From the NCBI GenBank assembly GCA_030656215.1, contig JAUSOD010000062.1:1-64000 (forward strand): a stretch of DNA of 64,000 bases. The letters run 5' to 3'. The stretch comes from Azoarcus sp. Lineage in GTDB: Bacteria; Pseudomonadota; Gammaproteobacteria; Burkholderiales; Rhodocyclaceae. The notes below the pieces were generated by a model that had not been told where the DNA came from, did not search any database, and was given only the letters and a program-made list of their open reading frames with translations. Numbering within the stretch: the stretch's first letter is position 1; each line of letters begins with the position of its first letter. Shown piece by piece: positions 1-8,586 of this stretch. A program made the translations under genes and the position numbers.

Positions 1-118
1 TGCGGGTGTCCTCGGTGATGTTGCCAGCGTCGTCCTGCGGTACGTTGAGGTCAGCGCGGATGAATACTTTCTTGCCGCGCACATCGAGCTCGGCGAGTTT
101 CTTGACTTGCAGGGGCAT
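1..118 (-). CDS. pgk: Phosphoglycerate kinase, N-terminal fragment cut by window edge
   Basis: Only the first 39 codons are inside the window; the gene runs off the left edge. The translation begins [20 protein letters not shown] and continues with [10 protein letters not shown], the conserved PGK N-terminus whose Arg and Asp-Leu-Asn contact 3-phosphoglycerate. PGK interconverts 1,3-bisphosphoglycerate and 3-phosphoglycerate in the cytoplasm. The gene follows transketolase, GAPDH and a lipoprotein gene on the same strand, but a hairpin plus T-tract lies about 20 bp before its start codon, so it is reached by readthrough or by a promoter not obvious here. The family call is firm despite the truncation. 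Confidence 0.93.
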   Translation of the reverse strand, partial: MPLQVKKLAELDVRGKKVFIRADLNVPQDDAGNITEDTR

Positions 119-137
119 GTTAAAGGTTCCGGAAAGG

Positions 138-169
138 AAAAAGGCCGGGCTTCAGAGGAGGCCCGGCCT
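138..169 (-). terminator. Intrinsic terminator or attenuator between lipoprotein gene and pgk
   Basis: Perfect 9-bp inverted repeat AGGCCGGGC (142-150) and GCCCGGCCT (161-169) with a 10-nt loop. On the minus strand it runs into a T-tract (A-run 138-142 on the plus strand). It ends the tkt-gap-lipoprotein transcript or attenuates readthrough into pgk, whose ATG is at 118. Confidence 0.8.
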
Positions 170-179
170 GATGTTGCGA

Positions 180-671
180 TTACTGGTAGCCGTCTTCGGT
201 GGCGTCGTGGTTGATGCCCACCAGCACCCCACGTCCACCGCCGACACCACCGCCGGTGTAGATCAGGCTGCCCTGACCCTTGTAGAAGGTCTCGAAGCGG
301 TGGCCGTCGGTGCCGAAGTAAAACGGGATCCACGCCTTGCCGGTCATGTACGTGCGCATGTCGGTACCGCGACCAATCTTGCCTTCGACTTCGCCCTGGG
401 ACATGCCGACCTGCAGCGAGGTGAACTTGCTGTTCTTCGCTGGTGAACCCCAGATCTCACCATCAAAAGTACCGTCACGCGACTTCACGTAGCGGTGCGC
501 CTTGCCGTCCGCGGTGGTGGTGGCAGGCTTGTCGGCGGTCTTGGCCGACTCGGCGGGCTTGCTGTCGGCCGCCGGGGCGGGCGAGGACTCACCCGATTTC
601 AGGGGATTGGAAACGCAGCCGGCGGCAAGCAGTGAGGACGTGGCCAGCAGGGCGATGAGCAGGCGATTCAT
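180..671 (-). CDS. Predicted lipoprotein of unknown function in the gap-pgk interval
   Basis: 163 aa. It begins MNRLLIALLATSSLLAAGC, a lipoprotein signal peptide with a lipobox ending at Cys19, so it should be lipidated and held in the inner or outer membrane. A Ser/Pro/Ala/Lys-rich linker (about residues 25-60) precedes a globular part of about 100 residues. The C-terminus is Gly-rich (TGGGVGGGRG). The segment with GMSQGEVEGKIGRGTDMRTY resembles the Bam-E/SmpA-like pattern seen in small outer-membrane lipoproteins, but this is only a resemblance. A ribosome site (AGGAACC) precedes the ATG. The gene lies just downstream of gap and is followed by a terminator, so it is probably co-transcribed with gap. 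Function unknown. Confidence 0.75.
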   Translation of the reverse strand: MNRLLIALLATSSLLAAGCVSNPLKSGESSPAPAADSKPAESAKTADKPATTTADGKAHRYVKSRDGTFDGEIWGSPAKNSKFTSLQVGMSQGEVEGKIGRGTDMRTYMTGKAWIPFYFGTDGHRFETFYKGQGSLIYTGGGVGGGRGVLVGINHDATEDGYQ

Positions 672-692
672 GTTGTTGGGTTCCTGTGTGGT

Positions 693-1706
693 TCAGGCCT
701 GGGCCAGTGCCTTGGCCGCATCCAGCATGCGGCAGGAATAGCCCCACTCATTGTCGTACCAGGCGAGCACTTTGACCAGATTGCCGTCCATCACCCGGGT
801 CTGGGTCGCATCGAAGACCGACGAGTGCGAGTCGTGGTTGAAGTCCATCGACACCAGCGGGGCTTCGTTGACCGCGAGCACGCCCTTGAGCGCGCCCTGG
901 GAAGCTTCGATCATCAGGCTGTTGATCTCTTCTTTGCTGGTGGCACGGCCGGAGGTGAAGGTGAGGTCGACCAGCGAGACGTTGAGGGTCGGCACGCGCA
1001 GGGCGAAGCCGTCGATCCGGCCCTTGAGTGCAGGCAGCACCAGGCCAACGGCCTTGGCCGCACCGGTCTTGGTCGGGATGATGTTGTGCGCGGCAGCGCG
1101 GGCGCGGCGCAGGTCCTTGTGGCGGACGTCCACCAGCACCTGGTCGTTGGTGTAGGCGTGGATGGTGGTCATCAGGCCTTTCTCGATGCCGATGTTGTCC
1201 TGCAGCACCTTGGCCACCGGTGCGAGGCAGTTGGTGGTGCATGAGGCGTTGGACACCACGGTCATGGCGCTGGTCAGCACGTCGTGGTTGACCCCGTAGA
1301 CGATGGTCGCGTCGACGTCGTCACCGCCCGGTGCCGAGATCAGGATTTTCTTTGCGCCCTGCTTCAGGTGCACCTCGGCCTTGGCCTTGGCGGTGTAGGC
1401 GCCGGTGCATTCGAGCAGCACGTCCACGCCCAGGTCGCCCCAGTTGATCGCCAGCGGATCCTTGGTGGAGAAGAAGGGGATGCGGTCACCATTGATGATG
1501 ATGGTGTTCTCGCCTTCGGTCTCGACCGGGAAGGCGAAGCGGCCATGGGTGGTGTCGTACTTGGTCAGGTGGGCGTTGGTGGCCAGGTCGCCGGAGGCGT
1601 TGATGGCGACGATCTCGAACTGGTCGCGCAGGCCGAGTTCGTAGAGGGCGCGGACGGTGCAGCGGCCGATGCGGCCGTAGCCGTTGATGGCGATCTTGAT
1701 GGTCAT
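693..1706 (-). CDS. gap: Glyceraldehyde-3-phosphate dehydrogenase (type I)
   Basis: 337 aa, normal family length. It oxidises glyceraldehyde-3-phosphate to 1,3-bisphosphoglycerate with NAD(P)+, or runs in reverse in gluconeogenesis or a Calvin cycle. Visible: N-terminal Rossmann motif INGYGRIGR, catalytic SNASCTTNC with nucleophile Cys156, and C-terminal WYDNEWGYS. After the second Rossmann strand the sequence reads VAINASGD, without the Asp that follows VAIN in strictly NAD-dependent enzymes such as E. coli GapA (VAINDL). This may allow NADP use (inference). It sits between tkt and the lipoprotein gene. GAPDH is favoured over the related erythrose-4-phosphate dehydrogenase because of its neighbours tkt, pgk and prk. 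Confidence 0.95.
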   Translation of the reverse strand: MTIKIAINGYGRIGRCTVRALYELGLRDQFEIVAINASGDLATNAHLTKYDTTHGRFAFPVETEGENTIIINGDRIPFFSTKDPLAINWGDLGVDVLLECTGAYTAKAKAEVHLKQGAKKILISAPGGDDVDATIVYGVNHDVLTSAMTVVSNASCTTNCLAPVAKVLQDNIGIEKGLMTTIHAYTNDQVLVDVRHKDLRRARAAAHNIIPTKTGAAKAVGLVLPALKGRIDGFALRVPTLNVSLVDLTFTSGRATSKEEINSLMIEASQGALKGVLAVNEAPLVSMDFNHDSHSSVFDATQTRVMDGNLVKVLAWYDNEWGYSCRMLDAAKALAQA

Positions 1707-1752
1707 TGAAAACTCCCGGGCTTGAAAGACTGAAAAAGAGAGCCGCCGCCCC

Positions 1753-1784
1753 CCGGGCGCCGGCCTGTGGCGCGCCGGCCCGGG
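1753..1784 (-). other. Strong GC stem-loop between tkt and gap
   Basis: CCGGG (1753-1757) and GCCGGC (1759-1764) pair with GCCGGC (1774-1779) and CCGGG (1780-1784), one C bulged, loop of 9 nt. There is no immediate T-tract on either strand; a T-rich stretch comes about 20 nt later on the minus strand. It could be an mRNA processing or partial-termination site setting the tkt:gap ratio. Confidence 0.5.
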
Positions 1785-1797
1785 AGTGACGACGCGA

Positions 1798-3831
1798 TTA
1801 CTGGATGCTTAGCCGGACTGCCTGTACCACGCTCTCGGTGGTGAGGCCGAAGTGCTTGAACAAATCGCCCGCAGGCGCAGACTCACCGAAGGTGTCGATT
1901 CCGATCACGATGCCCTGGGTGTTGTTGGCCGCGCCGACGTATTTGTACCAGCCGTCGGTGACGCCCGCTTCAACGGCAACGCGCGGCACGCCGGCGGGTA
2001 GCACTGACGCCTTGTACGCGGCATCCTGGCGGTCGAACACATTGGTCGAAGGCATGGAAACCACGCGCACCGAGATACCGCCTTCGAGTAGTGTCTTCTG
2101 TGCGGAGACGGCGAGTGCGACTTCGGAGCCGGTGGCAATAATCACCGCCTGGGGTTTGCCGCCTGCTGCTTCGGACAGGATGTAGGCGCCGCGACGGACC
2201 TCGGCGATCTGCTCCGGGGTGCGCGTCTGGAACGGCAGGTTCTGGCGCGAGAAGCACAGCGCAGACGGGCCGTTCTTGCGTTCGATGGCGCACGCCCAGG
2301 CGATGGCGGATTCGGTGGTGTCGCACGGGCGCCACACGTCCATGTTGGGGATCAGACGCAGGGTCGCGGTCTGCTCCACCGGCTGGTGGGTGGGGCCATC
2401 CTCGCCCAGGCCGATGGAGTCGTGGGTGAATACGAACACCTGGCGCAGTCTCATCAGCGCTGCCATGCGCAGCGCATTACGCGCGTATTCGCTGAACATC
2501 AGGAAGGTGGCGGTGTAGGGAATCAGGCCGCCATGAAGGCTGATGCCGTTGGCGATTGCGGCCATGCCGAACTCGCGCACGCCGTAGTAGATGTAGTTGC
2601 CGCCGCTGGCCTTGCTGACGCCCTTCGAGCCCGACCACAGGGTGAGGTTGGAGCCGGCGAGGTCGGCCGAGCCGCCGAGCAGTTCGGGCAGCTTGGGGGC
2701 GAAGGCTTCGATGCTGTTCTGGCTGGCCTTGCGGGTGGCAATGGTTTCGGCCTTGTCGACGACCTTGGCGATCACGGCGTCCACCTGGGCCGACCAGTCG
2801 GAAGGCAGTTCGTTGTCGATCACGCGGCGGCGGAACTCGGCTGCGAGTTCGGGGAACTCCTCCGCATAGGCGGCAAACCTGCCGTTCCATTCGGCTTCGG
2901 CCGTAGCCCCCGTGTCGCGTGCGTTCCAGGCGGCGTAGACCTCGGTCGGCACCTCGAACGGCGCATGGCTCCAGCCGATGTGGGCGCGCGCCGCTTCGAT
3001 CTCGGCCGCACCCAGGGGGGCGCCGTGCACGTCGTGGCTGTCCTGCTTGTTGGGGGCGCCGGCGCCGATGATGGTCTTGCAGCAGATCAAGGTGGGCTGT
3101 GAGGAATTGGACTTCGCCTGCGCGATGGCGGCTTCGATCTCCACCGGGTCGTGGCCCTGGACGTTGCGAATCACTTGCCAGCCGTAGGCTTCGAAGCGTT
3201 TCGGCGTGTCGTCGGTAAACCAGCCATCCACATGGCCGTCGATCGAGATGTTGTTGTCGTCGTAAAACGCGGTCAGCTTGCCCAGGCCGAGGGTGCCGGC
3301 GAGCGAACAGGCTTCGTGGCTGATGCCTTCCATCAGGCAGCCGTCGCCGAGGAAGACCCAGGTGTTGTGATTGACGACTGCGTGGCCGGGGCGATTGAAT
3401 TCGGCGGCGAGGACCTTCTCGGCCAGCGCCATGCCCACCGCGTTGGCGATACCCTGGCCGAGCGGGCCGGTGGTGGTTTCGACACCGGGGGTGTAGCCGT
3501 ATTCCGGGTGCCCCGGAGTCTTGCTGTGAAGCTGGCGGAAACGCTTGAGTTCGTCGATCGACAGGTCGTAGCCGGTGAGGTGGAGCAGGGCGTAGATCAG
3601 CATCGAGCCGTGGCCGTTGCTAAGCACGAAACGGTCACGGTCGGCCCACTTGGGGTTAGCCGGGTTGTGCTTCAGGTGATGACGCCATAGCACTTCGGCG
3701 ATTTCGGCCATGCCCATCGGTGCGCCCGGATGGCCGGAGTTGGCCTTCTGTACGGCGTCCATTGCCAGGGCGCGGATTGCACCGGTAATGGGGTTGAAAA
3801 CCGGGGGCTTGACGTTTCTGGACAGCGACAT
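1798..3831 (-). CDS. tkt: Transketolase
   Basis: 677 aa from the ATG at 3831, chosen because GAGGAAACC lies directly upstream; an in-frame start 11 codons earlier lacks a ribosome site. Thiamine-diphosphate enzyme moving two-carbon units between sugar phosphates in the pentose-phosphate and Calvin cycles. Visible: N-terminal [13 protein letters not shown], the ThDP/metal motif [13 protein letters not shown], and the pyrimidine-domain segments [10 protein letters not shown] and [16 protein letters not shown] with catalytic His. Full length. It lies between prk and gap on the same strand, supporting a joint role in pentose-phosphate/ribulose-phosphate metabolism. Confidence 0.97.
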   Translation of the reverse strand: MSLSRNVKPPVFNPITGAIRALAMDAVQKANSGHPGAPMGMAEIAEVLWRHHLKHNPANPKWADRDRFVLSNGHGSMLIYALLHLTGYDLSIDELKRFRQLHSKTPGHPEYGYTPGVETTTGPLGQGIANAVGMALAEKVLAAEFNRPGHAVVNHNTWVFLGDGCLMEGISHEACSLAGTLGLGKLTAFYDDNNISIDGHVDGWFTDDTPKRFEAYGWQVIRNVQGHDPVEIEAAIAQAKSNSSQPTLICCKTIIGAGAPNKQDSHDVHGAPLGAAEIEAARAHIGWSHAPFEVPTEVYAAWNARDTGATAEAEWNGRFAAYAEEFPELAAEFRRRVIDNELPSDWSAQVDAVIAKVVDKAETIATRKASQNSIEAFAPKLPELLGGSADLAGSNLTLWSGSKGVSKASGGNYIYYGVREFGMAAIANGISLHGGLIPYTATFLMFSEYARNALRMAALMRLRQVFVFTHDSIGLGEDGPTHQPVEQTATLRLIPNMDVWRPCDTTESAIAWACAIERKNGPSALCFSRQNLPFQTRTPEQIAEVRRGAYILSEAAGGKPQAVIIATGSEVALAVSAQKTLLEGGISVRVVSMPSTNVFDRQDAAYKASVLPAGVPRVAVEAGVTDGWYKYVGAANNTQGIVIGIDTFGESAPAGDLFKHFGLTTESVVQAVRLSIQ

Positions 3832-3913
3832 GGTTTCCTCGAAGCCGGGAGGGGCGGCTGGCAAAAGCGGAATTATCGCCGAAAACGGGGGGGTGTTGGT
3901 AGGGGCATGGCAC

Positions 3914-4789
3914 CTAGACCCACTGCCGTCGCCGCTCCATCAGCTTCCAGATCAGCGGTGTCAGGATCAACTGCATGGCCAGGTCGAGCTTTCCGCCGGG
4001 AATGACGATGGTGTTGGCACGACTCATGAACGCATCGTGGATCATCCGCAGCAGGTAGGGGAAGTCCACCCCGCGGGGATCCTTGAACCGGATCACGACC
4101 ATCGACTCGTCCAGGGTCGGCACGTCGCGGGCGATGAAGGGATTGGAGGTGTCGACCACCGGTACGCGCTGGAAGTTGATGTGGGAGCGGGAGAACTGCG
4201 GCACGATGTAATGCACGTAGTCGTGCATCCGGCGCAGGATGGTGTCCTGCACAGCCTCGGGGGAGTAGCCGCGCACGCGGGTGTCGCGGTGGATCTTCTG
4301 GATCCATTCGAGATTGATCGTGGGAACCACGCCTATCAGCAGGTCGACATGACGAGAGACGTCCACCCGGTCGGCGACGACCGCGCCGTGCAGGCCTTCG
4401 TAGAACAGGCAATCGGTGCCCACCGGCAGGTCTTCCCACTCGGTGAAACTGCCCATCGGCAGGTTCCAGCGCATCGACTGCGCTTCGTTGTGAATGTAAT
4501 AGCGACGACGACCGGTGGCGGACTCGCCGTAGGCCCGGAACAGATTCTCGAGCTCCTCGAGCAGGTTGGCTTCGGGGCCGAAGTGGCTGATGCCGCGTTG
4601 GCCGGCGTGCTCGGCGTCGTGGATCAGCGACCGCATGTCCGCCCGGGTGTAGCGGTGGAAGCTGTCGCCCTCGACGACGCCGGCATTGACGTTCTCACGA
4701 TGAAAGATCGCCTCGAACGTGTGCTTGACCGTGGTCGTGCCTGCGCCGGACGAGCCGGTCACCGCAATGATGGGATGCTTCAGGGACAT
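3914..4789 (-). CDS. prk: Phosphoribulokinase (class I / PrkB-like)
   Basis: 291 aa from the ATG at 4789. The ORF is open further upstream, but homology starts at [20 protein letters not shown], whose GSSGAGTTT is the P-loop. Other class I bacterial PRK signatures: [28 protein letters not shown], and the C-terminal [16 protein letters not shown] makes ribulose-1,5-bisphosphate from ribulose-5-phosphate and ATP. The E. coli PrkB family shares these motifs without a Calvin cycle, so the enzyme alone does not prove autotrophy. Clustering with tkt, gap and pgk favours a Calvin-type or ribulose-phosphate role; no RuBisCO is in this window. Confidence 0.93.
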   Translation of the reverse strand: MSLKHPIIAVTGSSGAGTTTVKHTFEAIFHRENVNAGVVEGDSFHRYTRADMRSLIHDAEHAGQRGISHFGPEANLLEELENLFRAYGESATGRRRYYIHNEAQSMRWNLPMGSFTEWEDLPVGTDCLFYEGLHGAVVADRVDVSRHVDLLIGVVPTINLEWIQKIHRDTRVRGYSPEAVQDTILRRMHDYVHYIVPQFSRSHINFQRVPVVDTSNPFIARDVPTLDESMVVIRFKDPRGVDFPYLLRMIHDAFMSRANTIVIPGGKLDLAMQLILTPLIWKLMERRRQWV

Positions 4790-4838
4790 GTTGGAATCCG
4801 TGGGCAGCTTGCAGGTGGGGAACGAGTAGCGTCCGGTG

Positions 4839-5117
4839 TCATTGGTGTGCGTTGGCATCGCCATAGACGCGCTTGGCCGCCACGACCAGTACATGGACTT
4901 CGGCGGCCGAAAGCTCGGGGTAATGGTCGCGTACCACCCGATAGGCAAGGTGATCCAGCGTGCTGTTTGCCCAGCGATTTTCTGTCGCAAAGAAGGGCGC
5001 TATCAACGCGTAGGCTTCCTCGAAGATTTCACGGACACGGTGATACTGGCGCCGGTCTGCCTGGTCTTGTGGTTCGCTTACCTGAGGGCTGGACGAATTC
5101 ATGATGACATCGGGCAT
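4839..5117 (-). CDS. Small conserved-looking protein of unknown function upstream of prk
   Basis: 92 aa if the first ATG is used; a second in-frame ATG at 5102 gives 87 aa. Neither has a good ribosome site. The body (EIFEEAYALIAPFF, LDHLAYRVVRDHYPELSAAEVHVLVVAAKRVY) is predicted mostly helical and charged, with no signal peptide or membrane segment. I do not recognise a family. It ends 50 bp before prk on the same strand and is likely the first gene of the prk-tkt-gap transcript. Confidence 0.6.
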   Translation of the reverse strand: MPDVIMNSSSPQVSEPQDQADRRQYHRVREIFEEAYALIAPFFATENRWANSTLDHLAYRVVRDHYPELSAAEVHVLVVAAKRVYGDANAHQ

Positions 5118-5130
5118 GAAGAGAGTAGGG

Positions 5131-5136
5131 ATAATA
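5131..5136 (-). promoter_or_regulatory. Possible -10 element for the prk-tkt-gap operon
   Basis: On the minus strand TATTAT (5136-5131) matches TATAAT at 5 of 6 positions and lies 14 bp before the ATG at 5117. No convincing -35 box 16-18 bp upstream. Weak evidence. Confidence 0.3.
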
Positions 5137-5190
5137 AACTGGGATGCTGCGCCGCAGTAGGGGAACGCGGGTGGCGGCAGCGATCGTCGG

Positions 5191-6000
5191 TCAGGAGTGC
5201 CCTTGAACCCAGGCGCGCCACTCGGTGAAAAGTGCCGGGCTGGCCGCTGCGATGATGCCGCGTTTGACTGCCGGGCCAGCCATCAGCGTGCCGCCATCGA
5301 GGGCCATGGCCTGACCACCTGCTTCGGACAGAATCAGCTGTCCAGCGGCGTAATCCCACAGCATCTGTCCGCCATGCAGGTAGACGTCGAGCCGTCCGGC
5401 CGCGACGAAGCACCACTCCAGGGCGCTGGAACCAAAATTGCGCTGCGAGTAGTACGGTGGCCGCACTGCCAGTTCGTCACCCAGGTGATGGCTGATACGC
5501 TTGAAGTCCACCCCGGCCACTGCTTCGTTCAGGCGCGGCGCGCCCGGACGCAGCGGCAGTTCGGTCCCGTTGAGAAAGGCACCCGCGCCTTTGGCGGCGT
5601 AGAAGCTCTCGTCGGTGATCGGGTTGTAGACGACGCCAAAACGGGGTTCGTGGTCGACCAGATAGGCGATTGAAACGGCGAAGAAGGGAATGCCGTTGGC
5701 GAAGTTGGTGGTGCCGTCGATCGGGTCGATACACCACAGGCCGCGTCGGCCCTCCTTCCACAGGCGGCCCTGCTCCTCGGCCGTCATTTCCTCGCCCAGC
5801 ACCGGGCCGGGCAACAGCTTCGGTAGTGCCTCGGTAAAGCACCGCTGTGACTCGAGGTCGGCCTCGGTGAACAGGGATCCGTCCGATTTCCGGTTGCGGG
5901 CGGACTTCAGATAGCGCGGAAGGATCTCTTCGCGCGCGATATCGCGCACCACGGACTCGAGGGCACGTGCACGCGCAAGGCGCAAGGCGGCGGTGGACAT
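5191..6000 (-). CDS. Inositol-monophosphatase-family phosphatase (HisN-like candidate)
   Basis: 269 aa. The Mg-dependent phosphatase fold is shown by GEEMTAEE (metal-ligand Glu), DPIDGTTNFANG (main metal motif) and LWDYAAGQLILSEAGG (C-terminal Asp motif). Such enzymes hydrolyse inositol-1-phosphate, histidinol-phosphate, 3'-phosphoadenosine-5'-phosphate or fructose-1,6-bisphosphate. The spacing suits the SuhB/HisN branch, not CysQ, but the substrate cannot be set from motifs. Its position ahead of the prk cluster would also fit a sugar-phosphate role (inference). No signal peptide. The start at 6000 is the first Met of the frame. Confidence 0.85.
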   Translation of the reverse strand: MSTAALRLARARALESVVRDIAREEILPRYLKSARNRKSDGSLFTEADLESQRCFTEALPKLLPGPVLGEEMTAEEQGRLWKEGRRGLWCIDPIDGTTNFANGIPFFAVSIAYLVDHEPRFGVVYNPITDESFYAAKGAGAFLNGTELPLRPGAPRLNEAVAGVDFKRISHHLGDELAVRPPYYSQRNFGSSALEWCFVAAGRLDVYLHGGQMLWDYAAGQLILSEAGGQAMALDGGTLMAGPAVKRGIIAAASPALFTEWRAWVQGHS

Positions 6001-6118
6001 CTCAGGCGCTCCTCCGTGGATGGGGCGGACAACAGGCGAAGGACTGCCGATGCAGGCAGGAACGGCAATCAGGGGGCAGGATCGGTGCCAAGATGTGTCT
6101 CCGGCGAATACGCGTGCT

Positions 6119-6124
6119 TATAAT
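6119..6124 (+). promoter_or_regulatory. Consensus -10 box placing the start of transcription at the rsmE ATG
   Basis: A perfect TATAAT lies at 6119-6124 and the rsmE ATG at 6131, the usual distance from -10 to +1. There is no Shine-Dalgarno sequence before the ATG. The -35 region (about 6096-6101) is poor. A leaderless mRNA is possible. Confidence 0.45.
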
Positions 6125-6130
6125 CTTACG

Positions 6131-6853
6131 ATGATTTCACGTTTTCATTTTTCCAGTGTCCTGCCGCAGGACGGGGAGGTCGCGCTTCCCGAGGCGCTTG
6201 CCCACCATGCGCTGCGCGTGTTGCGCCTGCGCGAGGATGAGCCTTTGCTGCTGTTCGATGGTTCGGGATGCGAGGTCGAGGCGCGTCTTGTCATTCGCGG
6301 CAAACACGGGTTTGCCCAACTTGGCGCGCGGCATGCGATCAGTCGCGAGTCGCCATTGCAGGTGGTGCTGGTGCAATCGCTCGCCAGCGGTGACAAGATG
6401 GACTGGATCGTGCAGAAGGCGGTGGAGCTCGGCGTGACCGCGGTGATACCGGTACAGGCCGAACGCTCGGTGCTGCGCCTCGCGGGCGAACGTGCCGACA
6501 AGCGGCGGGCACACTGGCAGCAGATTGCGGTTTCCGCCTGCGAGCAGTGTGGGCGCAACACCGTGCCTGAGGTGGGCCCTTTGCAGCCGCTTGCGGCCTA
6601 CCTTGATGGCGCGCGTGAGGCGCACAAGTTGATCCTGGCGCCAGGCGGCGAGCGACCGCTGGTTGAACAGCCCCGGCCCGCGGCTGAGGTGCATCTGATG
6701 ATCGGTCCGGAAGGGGGGTGGAGCGACGCCGAGCTTGCCGCGTGTCATGGCGCAGGATGTATCGCGGTCGGTCTGGGGCCGCGGATATTGCGTACCGAGA
6801 CTGCAGGTTTGGCGGCACTGGCGGCGCTACAAGCGCGGTGGGGCGATTTCTGA
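6131..6853 (+). CDS. rsmE: 16S rRNA (uracil1498-N3)-methyltransferase
   Basis: 240 aa from the ATG at 6131; the frame is open further upstream but homology begins at MISRFHFSS. SAM-dependent SPOUT methyltransferase that methylates U1498 of 16S rRNA in the 30S subunit. N-terminal PUA-like part (HHALRVLRLREDEPLLLFDGSG), then the knotted catalytic domain with DWIVQKAVELGV, SACEQCGRNTVPEV, IGPEGGWSDAEL and LGPRILRTETAGL, all RsmE signatures. First gene of a plus-strand run, 76 bp before pap. Confidence 0.95.
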   Translation: MISRFHFSSVLPQDGEVALPEALAHHALRVLRLREDEPLLLFDGSGCEVEARLVIRGKHGFAQLGARHAISRESPLQVVLVQSLASGDKMDWIVQKAVELGVTAVIPVQAERSVLRLAGERADKRRAHWQQIAVSACEQCGRNTVPEVGPLQPLAAYLDGAREAHKLILAPGGERPLVEQPRPAAEVHLMIGPEGGWSDAELAACHGAGCIAVGLGPRILRTETAGLAALAALQARWGDF

Positions 6854-6929
6854 TTGCCAGCCATTGCGGCTTGCATCACCATCGGACACGACGGCATCAA
6901 ACACAAGAAACTCGCGGGAGAGGGCGCAC

Positions 6930-8417
6930 ATGTTCGAATCAGCCGAGCTTGGACACAGTACGGACAAGGAGGCTTTCGAGGCTGCGGTGCCCGTATTGCG
7001 GGCCGAGTTGCTCGATGCGCAGTTCGAACTGCTTGATCTCAAGAAGTTTGCGGTGGTGGTGCTGATCAACGGTATCGATGGAGCGGGCAAGGGGGAAACC
7101 GTCAACCTGCTCAACGAGTGGATGGATCCGCGCCATATTCAGGCTTGGGCTTTCGATGCGCCAACAGAGGAGGAGGCCGAGCGCCCCTTCATGTGGCGCT
7201 TCTGGCGTGCGTTGCCACCAGCCGGAAAGATCGGCGTGCTGTTCAATAACTGGTACACCGAGCCGATCCGCGAGCGGGTTGAGCGCAGCAGCAAGAAGGC
7301 TGACCTGGACCAGCGTCTGGATGAGATTCGCCGCTTCGAGGAGATGCTGACCCGCGAGGGGGTGTTGCTGGTCAAGTTCTGGTTTCACCTGTCGAAAGAC
7401 GGGCAGAAGAAGCGCCTCAAGGATCTGGAAAAGGATCCCAAGACCCGTTGGCGGGTGACCGAGCGCGACTGGCATTTCTACGAGCTTTACGACCGCTATC
7501 GCGATGTTGCCGGGCACGCGTTGCGCCTGACCAGCACCGGAGACTGCCCGTGGACCATCGTGGATGGCAGCGATGAGCGCTTTCGCGCGCTGTTCGTCGG
7601 GCGTACCTTGCTGGATGCGCTGCGCCGGCGCGTGAGTGCGGCGCAGCACCAGTGGGCGCCGCGCCAGACTGCGGCACCGCTACCGCACCCGATTGATGCG
7701 CTCAATCTGCTCAACAGCTTGCAAATGAAGCACGAAATGAGCAAGAGCGAGTACAAGGATCAACTCGAGTGCTACCAGGGACGGCTTGCCCTGTTGACCC
7801 GTGCCGACGCATTTCGCAATCGCTCGCTGGTATTGGTGTTCGAGGGCGCCGATGCGGCCGGGAAGGGAGGGGCGATCCGGCGTGTCACCGCTGCGCTTGA
7901 TGTCCGCCAGTACCGCGTGGTGCCGATTGCCGCGCCGACCGAGGAGGAGCGTGCGCAGCCTTACCTGTGGCGATTCTGGCGACATTTGCCCGGGCGCGGC
8001 AAGGCGGTGATATTTGATCGTTCCTGGTATGGCCGGGTGCTGGTCGAGCGCGTCGAGGGTTTCTGCTCCGAGGCGGACTGGATGCGTGCCTATGCCGAAA
8101 TCAACGACTTTGAGGACCAACTGGCGCGGTCCGGAGCGATCGTGGTCAAGTTCTGGTTGGCGATCAGCGCGGATGAGCAGCTTGCCCGCTTCAAGGAGCG
8201 CGAGGCCGAGCCGCACAAGCGCTTCAAGATCACCGAAGAGGATTGGCGCAATCGGGAGAAGACAGACGATTACGCGCGCGCCGTGTGCGACATGGTGGAT
8301 CGCACCAGTACCGAAATTGCGCGGTGGACACTGATCGAAGCCGATAACAAGCTGTTTGCCCGGATCAAGGTGCTGCGTACCATCTGCGAGGCAATGGAGG
8401 CGGCGCTGGCGCAGTGA
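6930..8417 (+). CDS. pap: Polyphosphate:AMP phosphotransferase, two fused PPK2 domains
   Basis: 495 aa from the ATG at 6930 (GGGAGAGGG just upstream). Makes ADP from AMP using polyphosphate. Two PPK2 domains in tandem: domain 1 (about residues 30-240) with GIDGAGKGE and FNNWYTEPIRERV, domain 2 (about 270-490) with GADAAGKGGA and FDRSWYGRVLVERV. Domain 2 keeps the canonical FDRSWYGR Walker-B-like motif; domain 1 has FNNWYTEP, losing its Asp-Arg, so domain 2 is probably the catalytic half. This matches the known asymmetric architecture of class II PPK2 (PAP of Pseudomonas and Acinetobacter). Nearby phoU is another phosphate-metabolism gene, though not in the same operon. Confidence 0.93.
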   Translation: MFESAELGHSTDKEAFEAAVPVLRAELLDAQFELLDLKKFAVVVLINGIDGAGKGETVNLLNEWMDPRHIQAWAFDAPTEEEAERPFMWRFWRALPPAGKIGVLFNNWYTEPIRERVERSSKKADLDQRLDEIRRFEEMLTREGVLLVKFWFHLSKDGQKKRLKDLEKDPKTRWRVTERDWHFYELYDRYRDVAGHALRLTSTGDCPWTIVDGSDERFRALFVGRTLLDALRRRVSAAQHQWAPRQTAAPLPHPIDALNLLNSLQMKHEMSKSEYKDQLECYQGRLALLTRADAFRNRSLVLVFEGADAAGKGGAIRRVTAALDVRQYRVVPIAAPTEEERAQPYLWRFWRHLPGRGKAVIFDRSWYGRVLVERVEGFCSEADWMRAYAEINDFEDQLARSGAIVVKFWLAISADEQLARFKEREAEPHKRFKITEEDWRNREKTDDYARAVCDMVDRTSTEIARWTLIEADNKLFARIKVLRTICEAMEAALAQ

Positions 8418-8460
8418 GCCGGCGATGCGGCCTCCGGTCGGTGAGGTGCAGGGTTTTTTG

Positions 8461-8514
8461 TTGCACTGATTCGATGTGCAGTGCATCAAAATAGCTGGCG
8501 TCATCCGCTAGAAT
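8461..8514 (+). promoter_or_regulatory. Upstream region of argA: inverted repeat and -10-like box
   Basis: The inverted repeat TGCACTG (8462-8468) / CAGTGCA (8479-8485) has a 10-nt spacer. TAGAAT at 8509-8514 is a good -10 box, placing a start near 8521. No clear -35 box at 17 bp. The repeat includes the 9-mer TGCAGTGCA, also found upstream of moeA. No E. coli-type ARG box was seen. Confidence 0.35.
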
Positions 8515-8586
8515 CTGGGCATGACAAACGTACGGTCGCACGCGCCATAAACGCGTAGTGCCTGCACCAAACCGAGCGGTGAATTC

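Noticed and set aside
8521-8550. A 9-codon ORF (MTNVRSHAP) at the predicted argA transcription start, considered as an arginine leader peptide
   Set aside because: Only one Arg codon and no following terminator/antiterminator pair, so attenuation by this peptide is not supported.
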